This document shows, one piece after another, positions 37,428 to 49,628 of a stretch of 64,000 nucleotides of DNA (the stretch's first letter is position 1; each line of letters begins with the position of its first letter). Made by a program: the position numbers and the translations under genes. The DNA is from Physcomitrium patens (taxonomy: Eukaryota; Streptophyta; Bryopsida; Funariales; Funariaceae), in assembly GCF_000002425.4 (NCBI RefSeq), contig NC_037254.1:9742408-9806407 (forward strand). The letters are read 5' to 3'. The notes below the pieces were generated by a model. The model worked only from the letters and a program-made list of their open reading frames with translations. It was not told where the DNA came from and did no database searches.

Positions 37428-39539
37428 TCAACTTTGGTGAGACCTGGAGAAATGCTGTTGCTTGTGAAGTAGTAATTTCACTCCAGGCACTTTGTGGGCA
37501 ACAGCTCTCCATACCATATTGACAGCATCATAAGGTTTCGTAGGATGCTGATATTCAAAATGCAGAGACACTTCTTTCAACCTCTTCCAAAGCCTCATCC
37601 ATTCCTTTCTACTAACACTCCTTATCAGATTGATCACAAATTTCTCTTGAACAGCATCTGTTGAGTTGATGAAGATAGAGAATCCAGAATAATCCAATTC
37701 ATCTTCAAATGGTAGTTCGATTTCGTCACTGATGATGACAGGAACACAATGGCTTGCGATTGCATCAAATAAGCGATTAGAGGAAGGAGTATCACCGGCA
37801 ATATTGAGACAACACTTGGATCTCCGCATGCCTGTAGTGGCACTATGGATTCCAGCACTACCAGCAGAGCCTTCTTCGAAATGTACTCCTTTTTCATTTT
37901 TAAGCATCTCGTAGAGCTGCTGTCGTATGACGCCACCCTAAACAATTGGATGGAATACATTGGGTCAGCAAGAGATCAAAATCGAAAGCACATACAACAT
38001 CAGTCCTCGTGCACTTTACTACCCTGAAGTATCAAAAGAAGGAAGTGGAGACCATCCATCTGAACGGACGATATTGAGCAGCATAATTGTTAATCCTATT
38101 TACCCATGTACTCGCTGCATCAACACCTACCACTCAATACTGCATTAGTCGTCAAGAAATCGGACAGTTGGTGCCAGACTCGCTCTAAAAATTTGCATGC
38201 ATACGCCTCCAGGGATATAAAACAAACCATACGGTTCTAGAAATAAAATTTAGTCCAAGGGTGTATATATATATAAGCCAGGGAAAGGTGTCAAGCATGA
38301 TATAAATGTATGTAGGATTGAGAAACCAACCTGCTTTCTGACGATTGTACCCTGGAAAAAAAGAAGAATCTCGCGTTCTTCGAATGGAGTCGAATCGTCA
38401 ACAAACGAAGGGATTACGTGTTTGTATGGAGCCACGACATCCTTCCTCAAATTGGCTACTTCGGAGGGGTAGCGACCAAAATCTGCTACTATAAATATGG
38501 CTTTACTGAAAAAGTTTCTCATCGCATGAAAGCTGTTTGGATGATGAATAACAACGATGTGGTCAGATCCCCCAGAAGCTTGCCATGCTGGCTGCTGCTC
38601 CAGAAACTTCAACAGTTTTTCTTGAAGTTTCTGATTCTTATCACCAACTAAGTCAAGCTCTCCGCCCACTTTGTGTTCAGACTTGGTGTACCTGTTGTAG
38701 GCCAACGATGCAAAAAAAGGAACAAACATAAGATCTGCCGCTCTCCAATCATTTACTCGGAATGCTGTACAAGCAGACTGCCGTCCAGCCATATTTGACG
38801 TGAGTAAGTCGTTCGTAAGCCAGTACTCGGGGCTGTGCTGCTGGTACAGACCCCCGGGATAAGGTGGAATATCTGAAATATTTTTCGGCCAAATTTGTCC
38901 GCCAGTGTAAGCCTGCTCTACGAGCATGCTATAATGGAACTCTGGAGGAAGATCGTACATAAAAAGCTTTAGCTTTGCGCTTCTCTCGGTGCATCCGGGA
39001 GGTGCCGTTCCACCTCCACCACCAGCATACCCCTCTCGACCAGCACCAACCCCAGCATTGGTATTTTGCTCATTGTCCAAGCCAGACCTCGAGGAACCTA
39101 AGTTAGCCTTACCAGAACCTTCATCTTCGTCGTCCACTAATCCAGATCTTTCCCATGCACTTTTGAATGGCCACGAATTCTGGTCGGACAGACTGAGTTG
39201 CGGGCGATAATCAATATAGCTTCCTCCGAACAACTTGGTTGAGTATCTCACTGAATTTGTGAACATGAAAGAACCTGAAAGCGCAAATATGGAGAGAAGA
39301 CAAACGATAGAAATAATAAAATGTCTTGTTGTCAATTCTTCAAATCCGCGCCACAACCGCAAACGAGGAGGGCAGGTCAATTTCACCTCGTTTGAACTCG
39401 AAGGAGGAGAGTCATGAACAGGTACAGCGACTTGTTCTACTGCAAATGCCTTACTCAATAAGTTTTCCCTGCTTCCGCTTCCTACCCCTCGCTTCATGAT
39501 CTTGTCAATCCGGTACGACTGCTCGTCAACTGTGTTCAT
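37428..39539 (-). CDS. GT47 (exostosin family) glycosyltransferase, type II Golgi membrane protein
   Basis: Two coding exons, 39539-38331 and 37937-37428, phase 0, 572 aa. A cytosolic tail of about 72 residues precedes one hydrophobic segment (about residues 73-95, HFIISIVCLLSIFALSGSFM), typical of a Golgi signal anchor. A linker with GGGGG follows. The exostosin domain begins KLKLFMYDLPPEFHY and contains ADLMFVPFFASLAYNR, HIVVIHHPNSFHAMRNFF, GTIVRKQ joined to GGVIRQQLYEML, and CCLNIAGDTPSSNRLFDAIA then CVPVIISDEIELPFE. That last block is the nucleotide-sugar binding region of GT47. Plant GT47 enzymes build cell-wall polysaccharides. The closest type by eye is ARAD-like (arabinosyltransferase annotation), but donor and acceptor cannot be read from sequence. 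It looks intact. Confidence 0.92.
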
Positions 39540-39964
39540 ATTGATAAATATAGGGCTTGTACTACTTCAAACTTTCGAAACAAATGTGTAGGGCAGTTGC
39601 AGACCATAAAAGTTTCTTGAAAATACCTCTGCTTCTCAGGGAAGTTTCTCTCCCGCAATCCGCACAAAATACGCAATTTCACTAGAGACTCCACTGCAGA
39701 GCAGCTGGTAACCTATTACAGTCTAATTTTATCAACATTTCAGTCTGGTCCGTCGAATAGCTAGAGCGTCACTGTGCGCTCACGCAGTCAGAAGCCGTAT
39801 TTGTGCAAGAAATCACTACGGCTTAATGATTATAATCACGGGAGATTATCCATTCTGCGAACATGCTACGCAGCTGGACATGATCTTGCGAAGCATTGTA
39901 CACCTCATAGCTTCGTAAACTTTAAGTCCCACGCTAGGTTTGGCCACGCTACTCCAGAAGATCA
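39540..39964 (-). promoter_or_regulatory. 5' flank of the GT47 gene
   Basis: GC-balanced, no coding frame of note on the minus strand. It probably contains the leader and possibly a leader intron. No specific element assigned. Confidence 0.35.
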
Positions 39965-40522
39965 ATGAACCCTAACCACATTCTCACGCAATCTCAGATC
40001 TTTATGATACCGCTGCAGAGTCTTCCAATTGCTCACTCTCCATCCGCATATTACAATGGCACTTTGGATCTGTGTAATACATTCGAACCGAACCAAGACC
40101 TGCAAACCACAGAGCCAGGTGAATGCAGTGCTCGAACTCAAACATGTGCACCGAACACCATACTTTCAAATGAAAGCATCCTTGAGCTAGAAGAGGAATT
40201 TACTTCTTACGTGAGATCATTGGTTTTCATTCCCGCCGGAGTTAGACAAGAAGCCTATCTAACAACCACCACCACTACCTACACCTGCTCGCTCTTACAA
40301 TATACACACACATCTCCTCCACAGCCAATGCCACTCACCACATTCTCATCACCAGACGAAGAGAAATCCACCACTGTAACCCTCCCTAAGCAATCCAGAA
40401 GCATCAAATCAGAACCTAATCTCCACAACTCGCCTCCTCGGAAAACAACCGCAGCAGTAACCGGATTAACAAAAGTGCTCACAGGCAAAGGATTACGCAA
40501 GCAGGCCCACGGAACGGAATAG
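39965..40522 (+). CDS. 185-codon ORF of unknown function, possibly spurious
   Basis: One uninterrupted frame with ATG and stop. Residues about 75-90 (ILELEEEFTSYVRSLVFIPA) could form a helix. The rest is Ser/Thr/Pro-rich with a TTTTTTY run and a basic C-terminus (VLTGKGLRKQAHG). I recognise no domain. It lies antisense in the upstream region of the GT47 gene, so it may be a short lineage-specific gene, an exon of one, or chance openness in the leader or promoter DNA of the opposite strand. Confidence 0.35.
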   Translation: MNPNHILTQSQIFMIPLQSLPIAHSPSAYYNGTLDLCNTFEPNQDLQTTEPGECSARTQTCAPNTILSNESILELEEEFTSYVRSLVFIPAGVRQEAYLTTTTTTYTCSLLQYTHTSPPQPMPLTTFSSPDEEKSTTVTLPKQSRSIKSEPNLHNSPPRKTTAAVTGLTKVLTGKGLRKQAHGTE

Positions 40523-40698
40523 AAAAAGCAACTCCCAAACAGGTTATAAAATGGCTCTCATTCGTGGGAATGAGCTGCGGAATGGCCGAAAGGGGGCGAT
40601 GGGAACAGTGTCCCCCCGCGCCCGCCTTCTCAACGACGACCACGACCACAAGTCAGCCTCGGTCGAAAAGTTGCCCCGCGGCTTCCCACCCCTAACTA

Positions 40699-40778
40699 AC
40701 TGGCTCCGCCATCGTGGACCGTCGAATCGCGATAGTCATCTGATTCAATCCTAGCCGCTGATCCAAAGTCTGGGAACG
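40699..40778. promoter_or_regulatory. Promoter-like module, copy 2 (also at 14478-14558)
   Basis: Begins ACTGGCTCCGCCATCGTGGA, then CCGTCGAATCGC, later CCGCTGATC and TCTGGGAACG. It is in the same + orientation as copy 1, and in both cases the nearest downstream minus-strand gene (RPB8, GT47) lies to the left. Distance to the GT47 ATG is about 1.16 kb, so a leader intron would be needed for a proximal-promoter role. Confidence 0.55.
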
Positions 40779-40957
40779 GAGGGAGGAAGCGTAAGATAAC
40801 CAGCCTCGTGCCCAATTGCCTGAAACCCCACCGCCACGGCCCTCTTTCCCCATCGCGGGATTGGGTGCAATCCCAGCGTCCATGCAGTGGCCGCGGCCCG
40901 TTTCCCCAGGCGGACCCTTTTTCCGTCCCCTGGCGCCCCGTGAGGGTGATGATTGGG

Positions 40958-41002
40958 CCTTTTCACACAGAGCCCCGTCAAGGGCCCCTCCGTGTGAAAA
41001 GG
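40958..41002. repeat. Hairpin: 11-bp inverted repeat with GC-rich loop
   Basis: CCTTTTCACAC and GTGTGAAAAGG are exact reverse complements separated by 23 bases. No U-run or gene context makes it a known terminator or RNA; function unknown. Confidence 0.6.
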
Positions 41003-41446
41003 GTCTCGTGTCAGGGCCCCCATGTTCATGCTCTTTGTGTCGCGTAGATCCACGTCCCGATCCGCTCGCTCACTTGCTTTTGGGCCGCGAAATCCCTTTC
41101 GACACCTCGTTTTCCAACAAACCTCACCTCTCATGTCGTTTGTACACCTAAGCCTAACCTTTTGACACCTCGTATCAAGGGAAGGGTACTTGGGGATGAA
41201 TGTGACTGGTTTGGTGCTTTGAAAATAACTTCATCCGCTCTTAGTGTTTCCGTATGTAATACGTGAACATGTATTGTGTGGAGTATGTCTTGAGTCCTTC
41301 ATAATTTATTTTTTAAAATAAAATATTACAACTGAATGATAATATTATTCATAAGCATTTTCACCATTGAAATTATTTACAATGGTTGTTTGTAGAATTA
41401 TTATGTATTGCATGAATATATGCATTTTCATATAGGTGGATATTAT

Positions 41447-41824
41447 TGAAGAATAAGCACTATGAAATTACAATACTTAGTATTAGCAAGGTTGCTCATA
41501 AAGAGAGTATGAAGTAAAATATCTCTCACTTCCAACACTCGTTACTTATAGGTAGTGGCTCCTACCTTAATGGATAACTTCCATCCTTTGATAGATACAT
41601 CCATCCAATATTCTATCAAAACTATCTATTGTTATTTTATCTACTATAAAAATATATCTTTAGCATATTCTTTATATTCTTAAGATCTTTAGCTTGTTCA
41701 TATATTTAATTTTTGGCCTTCTTATATACAAAGGATCAATCTTTTAATGAATAGAAACTTACTTAAAATAATATTTTCTATAATGTCTATATTTTACGTC
41801 TATATTTACTTATATACTTTAACA
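41447..41824 (-). repeat. 3' LTR of the copia element
   Basis: Aligns end to end with 46496-46875. In the first 100 bases most differences I read are transitions. Outer boundary TGAAGAA (+ sense), inner boundary TTTAACA. Confidence 0.85.
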
Positions 41825-41899
41825 CTCCTACTTTGCTATTGGTCAAAGGTTTTCAATCCTAATGCCTTTGTCAATATGTGATATTCATCCTAGATTAGT

Positions 41900-43260
41900 A
41901 CCTTTGTCAATAAATTAGCAAGTATGTCTTTCGTCCCATAATACTTCATATCAATCACTTTTAATTCAATCTTCTCTCTTATGAAGTGATATTGAATGTC
42001 AATATGTTTGGTCCTTGAATGATGCTTTTAATTCTTTACAAATACAAGACATCCTTGATTATCACACTCTATTGGAGTTGCTTTCATTTGCAATACTCCA
42101 ATGTCATCCAAAAGTTGTTTTAACCATATTGCCTTCATTGTACTATGGCTTGCTGCCATATATTCGACCTCCATTATTGATTGTCTCTTAGAATTTCACA
42201 AAATAGCTCCTACTCTAATAAAGAATACATATCCTATTATTGATCTTCTATCATTTGTATCTCCAGCCCAATATGCATCAAAACAACCATGCAAATTAAT
42301 GTTATCACCTATAAGGCACAATGAAATACAAAGTGTCTTTTAAGTACTTCATAATGCTTTTCATGGTTTTCCAATTGATTGGTCCAATGTTTGACATGTA
42401 TTGGCTCACAACACTCACCTCATATATAAGATCCACTTTTTTATCAACCATTGCATATATAAGTGAATTCACTATTGTCTTATATAGAATACCTTACATT
42501 TAACCTTCAACTTCAGCAACTCTTCATCTGTGACCTTCATCAACTTCAAATTGGCCTCCAAAGATATTCTAATAGGCTTATATTCTTCCATGTTGAATTA
42601 TTTCAACACTTCTTTAATGTATTTACTTTGGCTCATTGTAATGGTCTTCTTAGCATAATCTCTCACAAACTCCACTTCTAAATAATAGTGAAGCTCTTTC
42701 AAATCACTTATTTCATACTTCTTTTCTAAATTTGCCTTCAAGAAATTCATTATCTTCATAATATTAGTTAAGATGATCAAATCATCAATATAGAGGATGG
42801 CAATGAATATGAACTCACTTGATTGCATTATATACAAGGAATGATTAGATGTATTCTTTCCAAATCCTTCATTCACAAAGAATGTATGAATGCATTAGAA
42901 CCATATCTTTAAAGATTGCTTGAGCCAAATAAGGCTTTCTTCAACCTACAAATAAGATGTTGTTTATCTTTTTTTACAAATCCTTGAGGTTATTCCATAT
43001 AGATGTCTTTTTTTAGATTTTTAATTAAAAAAGCTTTTTTTATATCTATTTGATGTACCTCCAAGTCCATTGTTCCTCTAATTGCAACAATGGTTCTAAT
43101 ATTGGTGAATTTGGCCATGAGAGCAAATATCTCATTGTAATCTATACTAAAAACTTGTGAATAGCCTTTAGCAATTAATCTAGACTTATATCTCATAACA
43201 TTACCCATTATATCTCTTTTGGTTCTAAACACCCACTTACAACCAATTGAAGATCAATTT
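41900..43260 (-). pseudogene. copia reverse transcriptase and RNase H relic
   Basis: Minus strand: RT part at 42990-43232 with YKSRLIAKGYSQ, IVAIRGTMDLEVHQIDIKKA, and FL in place of the usual aromatic pair after KA. The second part at 42598-42876 has ILYIDDLIILTN with the YxDD motif intact (YIDD). RNase H-like blocks follow with SQYMSNIGPINWKTMKSIMK and DAYWAGDTNDR. Stops separate the blocks. Confidence 0.82.
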
Positions 43261-43879
43261 GATAGAAGTTGAATCAATTTCCATATTCTATTCTCCATGA
43301 ATGATTTGTATTCTTCTTCCATGGCATTCTCCTACTTTGTAGCATTTGTGGACTTTATTGCAACACACAAACTTAATGACTCAATAAAGAATGTAACATT
43401 AATATATTCTTTATTTATTTGAATAAAGATGTGATTCTTCCACCATGTACCAAGTTGTTTTCTATTTCTTAAAAGTAATCTCCTTTCATTTCATGAAACT
43501 TCATCTTTTTTCACTCCAAGGTTTTTTATAAGCTTCTTTTTTCTTAAAAACTTATTTCTTCATATTCAAAAATTAGTACTCTTCATCATCATCATCATCT
43601 TCAACATCCTCATTGTTTTCATTACTAGTTTTGATAATTATAGGTAGACTATGTTTTATCTTCTTTAGCTCATTATCTTGATTTGAATTTCTATCATCAT
43701 TAATATCATCTTTTTCTTTTTCTTTCTTTGGTAAAATTGAAGATGTATCTACAAATATACCATTATTCTTACTTGGATACATCTCCAAGTGCTTATAAGT
43801 ACTCTTATGCTCCAAAAAGTCTACATTAAAGCTCTTGATGATCTTCTTTGTTTCTAAATACATAAGCCTATATGCCTTA

Positions 43880-45140
43880 GTACCTTCTCAATATTTAACA
43901 AACACACATTTTGTATCTTTTGTATAAAGTTTGAACTTCATATAATCTGATACCTTTGCATATGCAATGCATCCAAAAATCTTCATGTATGAAAAATAAA
44001 GTTTCTTGCTATTCCAAATTTCTTGTAGAGTCATTGATGTGAGTGCACTTGTTAGACACCTATTACTTGTATATATTGTATTTATCACTATTTCCACCAA
44101 ATATTCATGCCCAAGATTTTATGCATGAAGTATACTCCTTGCTATCTCCACAATGGTGTGATTTAATCTTTCAACAATTCTATTTTGTTGTGGATTGTAA
44201 GAAATAGAGGATTGTCTTGCAACACCTTGAATCTTTAAGAATTCATCAAAATATTTTAACATGTACTCACTTCCATTATATGTGTATAATACTTTGAGCT
44301 TACACTCACATTGTTTTTCTACAAGAGCCTTAAACTCCTTAAAACTTAAGAAACATTCACTCTTTGCTTTAATAATGTAAATCCATATTTTTTAAAAAAA
44401 TCATTAATAAATATCACAAAATATCTTGTTCCTCTAATTGATGGTATCTTCATTGGTCCACAAATATCAAAATATATAATCTCTAATAATTTACTTGCAT
44501 GTGTTGCAACTCTTCTTGGAAATGAAACCTTTTGTTGTTTTTCTTGTATATATTCTTAAAAAGCAAGTGTCAAGGCATTGTGGCTGAATTAACCAAGATC
44601 CGAGCCACTTATGATGGATTGGAGCTCTTCCATGCTTTTGGCATTTAAATAATAAAGTCATTGATGCCAAATTCCAAATTTATCTTTATCTTGTGGAAAA
44701 TCAACAAATGCTACCACTTCTACTTCATTCATCTTCTTTTAATTGATAAAGTAGAGGTTGCCATTGCTAAGGCCTTTGGCAATATATTGTCCATCCAATA
44801 TCTTCACAAAACATATATTCTTATCAAATTAAACCTTACAACTATATGATATAAGTTTGTTCATTGAAACGAGGTTCTTTTTCATCTTTGGTACATGCAA
44901 GACCTCATTCAACCTGATTCTCTTGATTTGATTCTTCACAACAATTTCTACAACAATGGATCCAATTTCAATGCTTTATTCTATGCCATTATTTCCCAAC
45001 CAAACTTTTGTTGCTGGAATTTCTTCATAAGTATCAAATGAATATTTATATAGTATCATATGCTTAGTAGTACCCAAATCTATATTCCACTTAGACATAG
45101 CAACTATAGAATTTCTTTTACTTAACATGAAAGAATAGTT
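43880..45140 (-). pseudogene. copia protease and integrase relic
   Basis: The protease-like stretch at about 45080-45110 reads WNIDLGTTKHM, where the family has DSGAT. It is followed by NEVLHVPKMKKNLVSMNKL. The integrase end at 43888-44100 has LQEIWNSKKLYFSYMKIFGC and IAYAKVS. The central integrase is broken by stops. Confidence 0.75.
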
Positions 45141-45156
45141 ATCTCCATTAAAGTTA

Positions 45157-45918
45157 TCACAAGCATTGTTTGCATTCTCTTTGTTTTTCTACTAGCTTTG
45201 TAGTAATTTTTAGTAAAGTGGCTTGATTTTTTATAAACATAGTAATTTTTAATATTTCTTTTTCAATCATTATAATGATAAAAATAGCTATTTTTATCTT
45301 GTCATGAAAAAAAAGCCAAATTATCACTTTAATTTTTTTTTTAATTACTTCATATATAAGCTTTGATGTGACATAATTCATAGTAAGTTTTTTCATGTTG
45401 ATAGACTCCAATGCTACAATGAGGTAGTTATAGGATTCAAGAAGGCTCATGATCAATGTCAATACAATATTCTTATCATCAACTAATTTATCAACAATTG
45501 TTAGTTGATTTGCAAGTACTTTTATCTTGTTGACATGAGCCATGAGATCATCTCTTTCTTCTATTTTTATTGTTAAGAACTTCTTCCTTGTCTATAGAAT
45601 GTTGATAAGGTTTCTACTCTCATAGATGTTGCAAAAAGTCTTTCATGCTTCCACTAGTCTATTGCAAGCAATTACATGTGAAAACTTAGAATCAACTAAA
45701 TTTGATGCAATCATGCCAAAAGCCTTCTTTTCACAATGTTTGTACTTCTTCTTCTCCTTGACATCAGTATCATCACTTGGAGGCTCTTTACTTTCATCCT
45801 CAATATTCCAAAGATCTAATGAAATCAACAAAAGCTCTATTTTCTTCTTCTAATGGTAGAAGTTGTCACCCTTAAATTTCTCAATCACTCTCAAAGCCTC
45901 ATCTTTACTTGAAGCCAT
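45157..45918 (-). pseudogene. copia gag (UBN2-type) relic
   Basis: From ATG at 45918 (MASSKDEALRVIEKFKGDNF) the same frame continues to 45157. In-frame stops include 45850-45852 and one near 45640, both where the family has Trp. Recognisable blocks: IELLLISLDLWNI and HVNKIKVLANQLTIVDKLVD. The late part includes LIMSLLESYNYLIVALES. Confidence 0.8.
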
Positions 45919-46495
45919 GTCTAAGAAAGAAGTATATCAAAGAAAATCAAAAAAAGAGAAAAAAGAGCTCTCAAAATCAAGAAGAAGGTGTTATTGTCTT
46001 AGAAATCTAAAATACCTTTTTTGTAAGTAAATTAGTAATATTACTCTTTAATCATTCTCAACTTCATTTATAAGTTTTCTTATAAGTCTTATACTCTATC
46101 TAAACCTCTTCTATGCTTTGCCACTCTTCAATCACCTCTCTTCTCTCATGAAATACTTTTAACCTCATTAAATACTTTTTACCACTATAAGAAGTTCTCA
46201 AGGAAAGTTTATCACATCAAACTACAATTTTGGATCACAAATGATGTAAATCAACAAAGAAACATAATATTAGTTTTTTAAAACATCATTCTAAGATATC
46301 TAACAACTTCAAAGATTATCAATGCATATAATAATAAATAAGAGCAAAACTACATCAACAACTAGATACAACAATAGAATAAGATGATACTAAATCCTAA
46401 TATCAACAACAATCAAAAGATCTACTCCTCACAACAAGTAAGACTTCAAAGAAATTCAAAACTCACAACTTAAGGTAAGTGGGCTCGTAAGCTAT

Positions 46496-46875
46496 TGAAG
46501 AACAAACACTATGAAGTCACAACACTTAGCATCAAGAAGATTATACATAAAGAGAGTATGAAGTAAGATACCTCTTACTTCCAATACTCGTTACTTTTAG
46601 GTGGTGGTTGGTATCCTAATGAACAACTTCCATCCTTTGATGAATACATCCATCCAATATTCTATTAAAACTATCTATTGTTATTTTATCTAATATAAAA
46701 ATAAACTTTTAGCATATTCTTTATACTCTTAAGATCCTCAATCCATTCATTTACTTTATCTCTTAACCTTCTTACATACCAAGAGCCAACCCTTCAATTA
46801 ATAGGAACTTATCTAAAGTGATATCTTCTACAATGTTATTTATTTTACTTCCACATTTACTTATATACTTTAACA
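46496..46875 (-). repeat. 5' LTR of the copia element
   Basis: Pairs with 41447-41824. Transcription of the element would have started here on the minus strand. Confidence 0.85.
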
Positions 46876-47546
46876 TGTATAAGAAATACATATATATTAG
46901 GAAAAAGTGATATTAAGCTTTAGTTAATATCTAAAGCAGTACAAAACCTTAGACATTATTTCACCTTAAAATTTTCATTGTGTACATTGTACCTTCTTAA
47001 AAGATAAGATTTGGAATGCAAAAATATTTATATATTAATTTATCTAAAAAAATCTACAAAATATTTTTTAAAAAATTTGGTTTCCTTGAAATCAGGAAAG
47101 AAATTTATATTTAAATCAATATTATTTCAAAAAAAAAAAAACCTAATAACTTATTAAACAATCATTGTGATGAAAATATAAGAGAATAATACATTATTAT
47201 AAGTTGACAAAAAGTGTAAATTCAAATAAAATTAATAAATACAAAATTTTGATCATTATTTTAAAGTACTCAAAACTATATATGTTTTTGTTAAGATCAC
47301 TTACATATGTTTTTATGAAAAATCATAATCCCTCGTTGTAAAAGCTTTGCTATAAAAAAAAGATGCAAAATTTTAGCATGTAAATAATAATAATATTAAT
47401 TTATTTTCATTTTAAATATTTTTTAAAAAATAACTTGTATATTTTTATTGTTAACAAATAATATTTTTTGAAACACAAAAATGAAATTTTTCAGATTTTA
47501 AAACATCTAATGAAATTAAGTTATTTGTGTATGCAAAAATATACAT

Positions 47547-47581
<35 letters not shown>

Positions 47582-48789
47582 TATAATTATATCATTTAGA
47601 ATTTTAATTAATTAAAAGCCACAAAGATATCATCCAGATATTGTTTTAATTTAATTACACTCTTTTCAACAGACCAATGCACTACCACATCTTGTGGCCG
47701 AACTATACATAAAAGCATCACCTCATCATTCTCTATTCATGGTAATCTTCCAATTTCATACAATGATTTAAATTGGTAAAGGTATGTAAAGCAATGAAAA
47801 AAAAAACTTCATTCTTTTCGTTCCTTTTTGTTATTTTTACTTTAAAAAAATACTTTTCAACATGTCACATGTGTAGTAATATGAAACTAAAGGTATCAAA
47901 TTGTCATGATATATAAAAATTAAAAATACTTGCAGTAGCAAGTTTGCATCATGTATGATTTGACAGGTTCTGAGTTACTTTATTTTCAAGAGGTCGTAAA
48001 TTAAAATAATTTGTATTTTTTTCTCTAATTCTTAAAAGTTTAGTTGAATATTCTATATTTAAATTATTTTATTCATCTTTAATTATTTTTATTAATTAGT
48101 CTAATAAGATATAGATAAATTTTAACATATATTTACTTTAAAATCATACATATATAATAATAATAATAATATTATGAATCTTATATTATTTCAACTTAAT
48201 TTGGATTTTTCAAAATTTTCATATAATTATTTTTTTGATTTTATTATTAAATTTATTCAAATTATCAATCTATTTTTACTTATTTATTCTTACTGCTGAA
48301 TTTTTTTCATTAAATAACATAGGTTGTGCCCATGTTTCAACACATTTGAAATGAAAATAAAAATAAATCTACTTATGTATTATTACATTTATTTATTTTT
48401 AAGAAAAATATTTGTTGTTTTTTTTCGATTTTTAAAATTTTGTTGAATATCCTAAATTTTATTGTTATATAAATTTGATTAGCACATGAAATATATCATT
48501 TATAAAATAAAGTAATTAATAAATTTTAAATACATAAGGTTACGTATTTAAGAATGAAAATTTTAATTTTTTTTAAAATTTTATTTTAATTTTTTGGATG
48601 TTTTTTAAAAAAATTCTCCATAAGTTTTCTTATAAATAAAAGTATTATTCATTTTTATTATAATTTAGATACATTTATTTTATTTTATATTATATTAAAT
48701 TTAATTAAATTCACCTTCCAAACACATATTTTTGGTCAACTTGTACACTTTAATATAAAACTAAATCTTTAATTGTTTTAAAGAAGCAT
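46876..48789. other. AT-rich DNA, no gene recognised
   Basis: Stops in all frames. An (AT)n tract lies at about 47549-47578. It may contain the unread C-terminal end of the Helitron that lies to the right. Confidence 0.5.
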
Positions 48790-49594
48790 CAACAATCTCT
48801 TTTCTTGAGCTTTTAATGTATTTTTTGCAATACAAGAAGAATCTACAAAAAATCTCTAGCAAAAAATATAATAATTATGCCTAATAAATTGTTAATTCTA
48901 TATATGTCTTAAAGAGTTCTATTAACTATCTTAGTGCAATAGTGATGCTACATTAGTACCTCATCCTAAATGATAAGAATTGTCTTTTTTAGCACATCTA
49001 CATATAATGTATTTTTTGCAATATTGCAAAAAAATCTTAATTAAGATAGAGTAGAATTTTAAACATAAATTGTGCAATGCATCTGCTACTTAAAAGTTGT
49101 GCTATAATTTTAGAAGAAGTAACTTACAAAACAATATTTCTATCACTTTCAAATTTTATTGCTACTATATTATAAAAAATTATTTTCTCACTTCTTGTTT
49201 GGTTCTTCCATTTTTTCTTTTTTTTTTAAAGATTGTTATTGATTGAAAGAAGGATATCTAAATATATGATGCAATGTTCATCATTCAACTTTGATACACA
49301 TTTTTCTAAAATTTTTTTACCTTTTCATAATTCCATAATGTATGCTTTGTTAATATTTAATTTGTAGCATTTTTATTCCAATTCTTTTTCTACTATAGCA
49401 TTGATAGAAAATCAACAAGTATTTTGCTTAATTCTTGTAGATTCCCATTGAGAAGTAATAGTCCATAATCTAATATCTCTCTTTCTATTAATCTCTCAAT
49501 TTAATAATCTTAAATTAATTGATAATCGACATCATTATAAAAAAAATCTTTAAACTTTTTCTATATCTTCTTCTAATATGCAGGTCAACATTAA

Positions 49595-49628
<34 letters not shown>

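Larger units (their letters stand above)
40523..41160. other. GC-rich block at the right end of the second gene island
   Basis: Includes the second copy of the promoter-like module and a hairpin, listed separately. Several frames are open on both strands because of GC content, and none looks like a protein. AT-rich DNA begins near 41170. Confidence 0.5.
41447..46875 (-). mobile_element. Ty1/copia LTR retrotransposon, full-length but decayed
   Basis: Direct LTRs of about 378-380 bp bound a 5.4-kb unit with minus coding sense. Minus-sense LTRs run from TGTTAAAG to TTCTTCA. The domain order gag, protease, integrase, RT, RNase H is diagnostic of copia. A polypurine tract AAAGTAGGAG touches the 3' LTR (41825-41834). 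I saw no convincing target duplication (flanks ATTAT and TGTAT) and no recognisable tRNA primer site. Confidence 0.87.

Noticed and set aside
40751-41151. Long frames on both strands in the GC-rich block
   Set aside because: Openness is explained by few stop codons in GC-rich DNA; no domain or conserved pattern.
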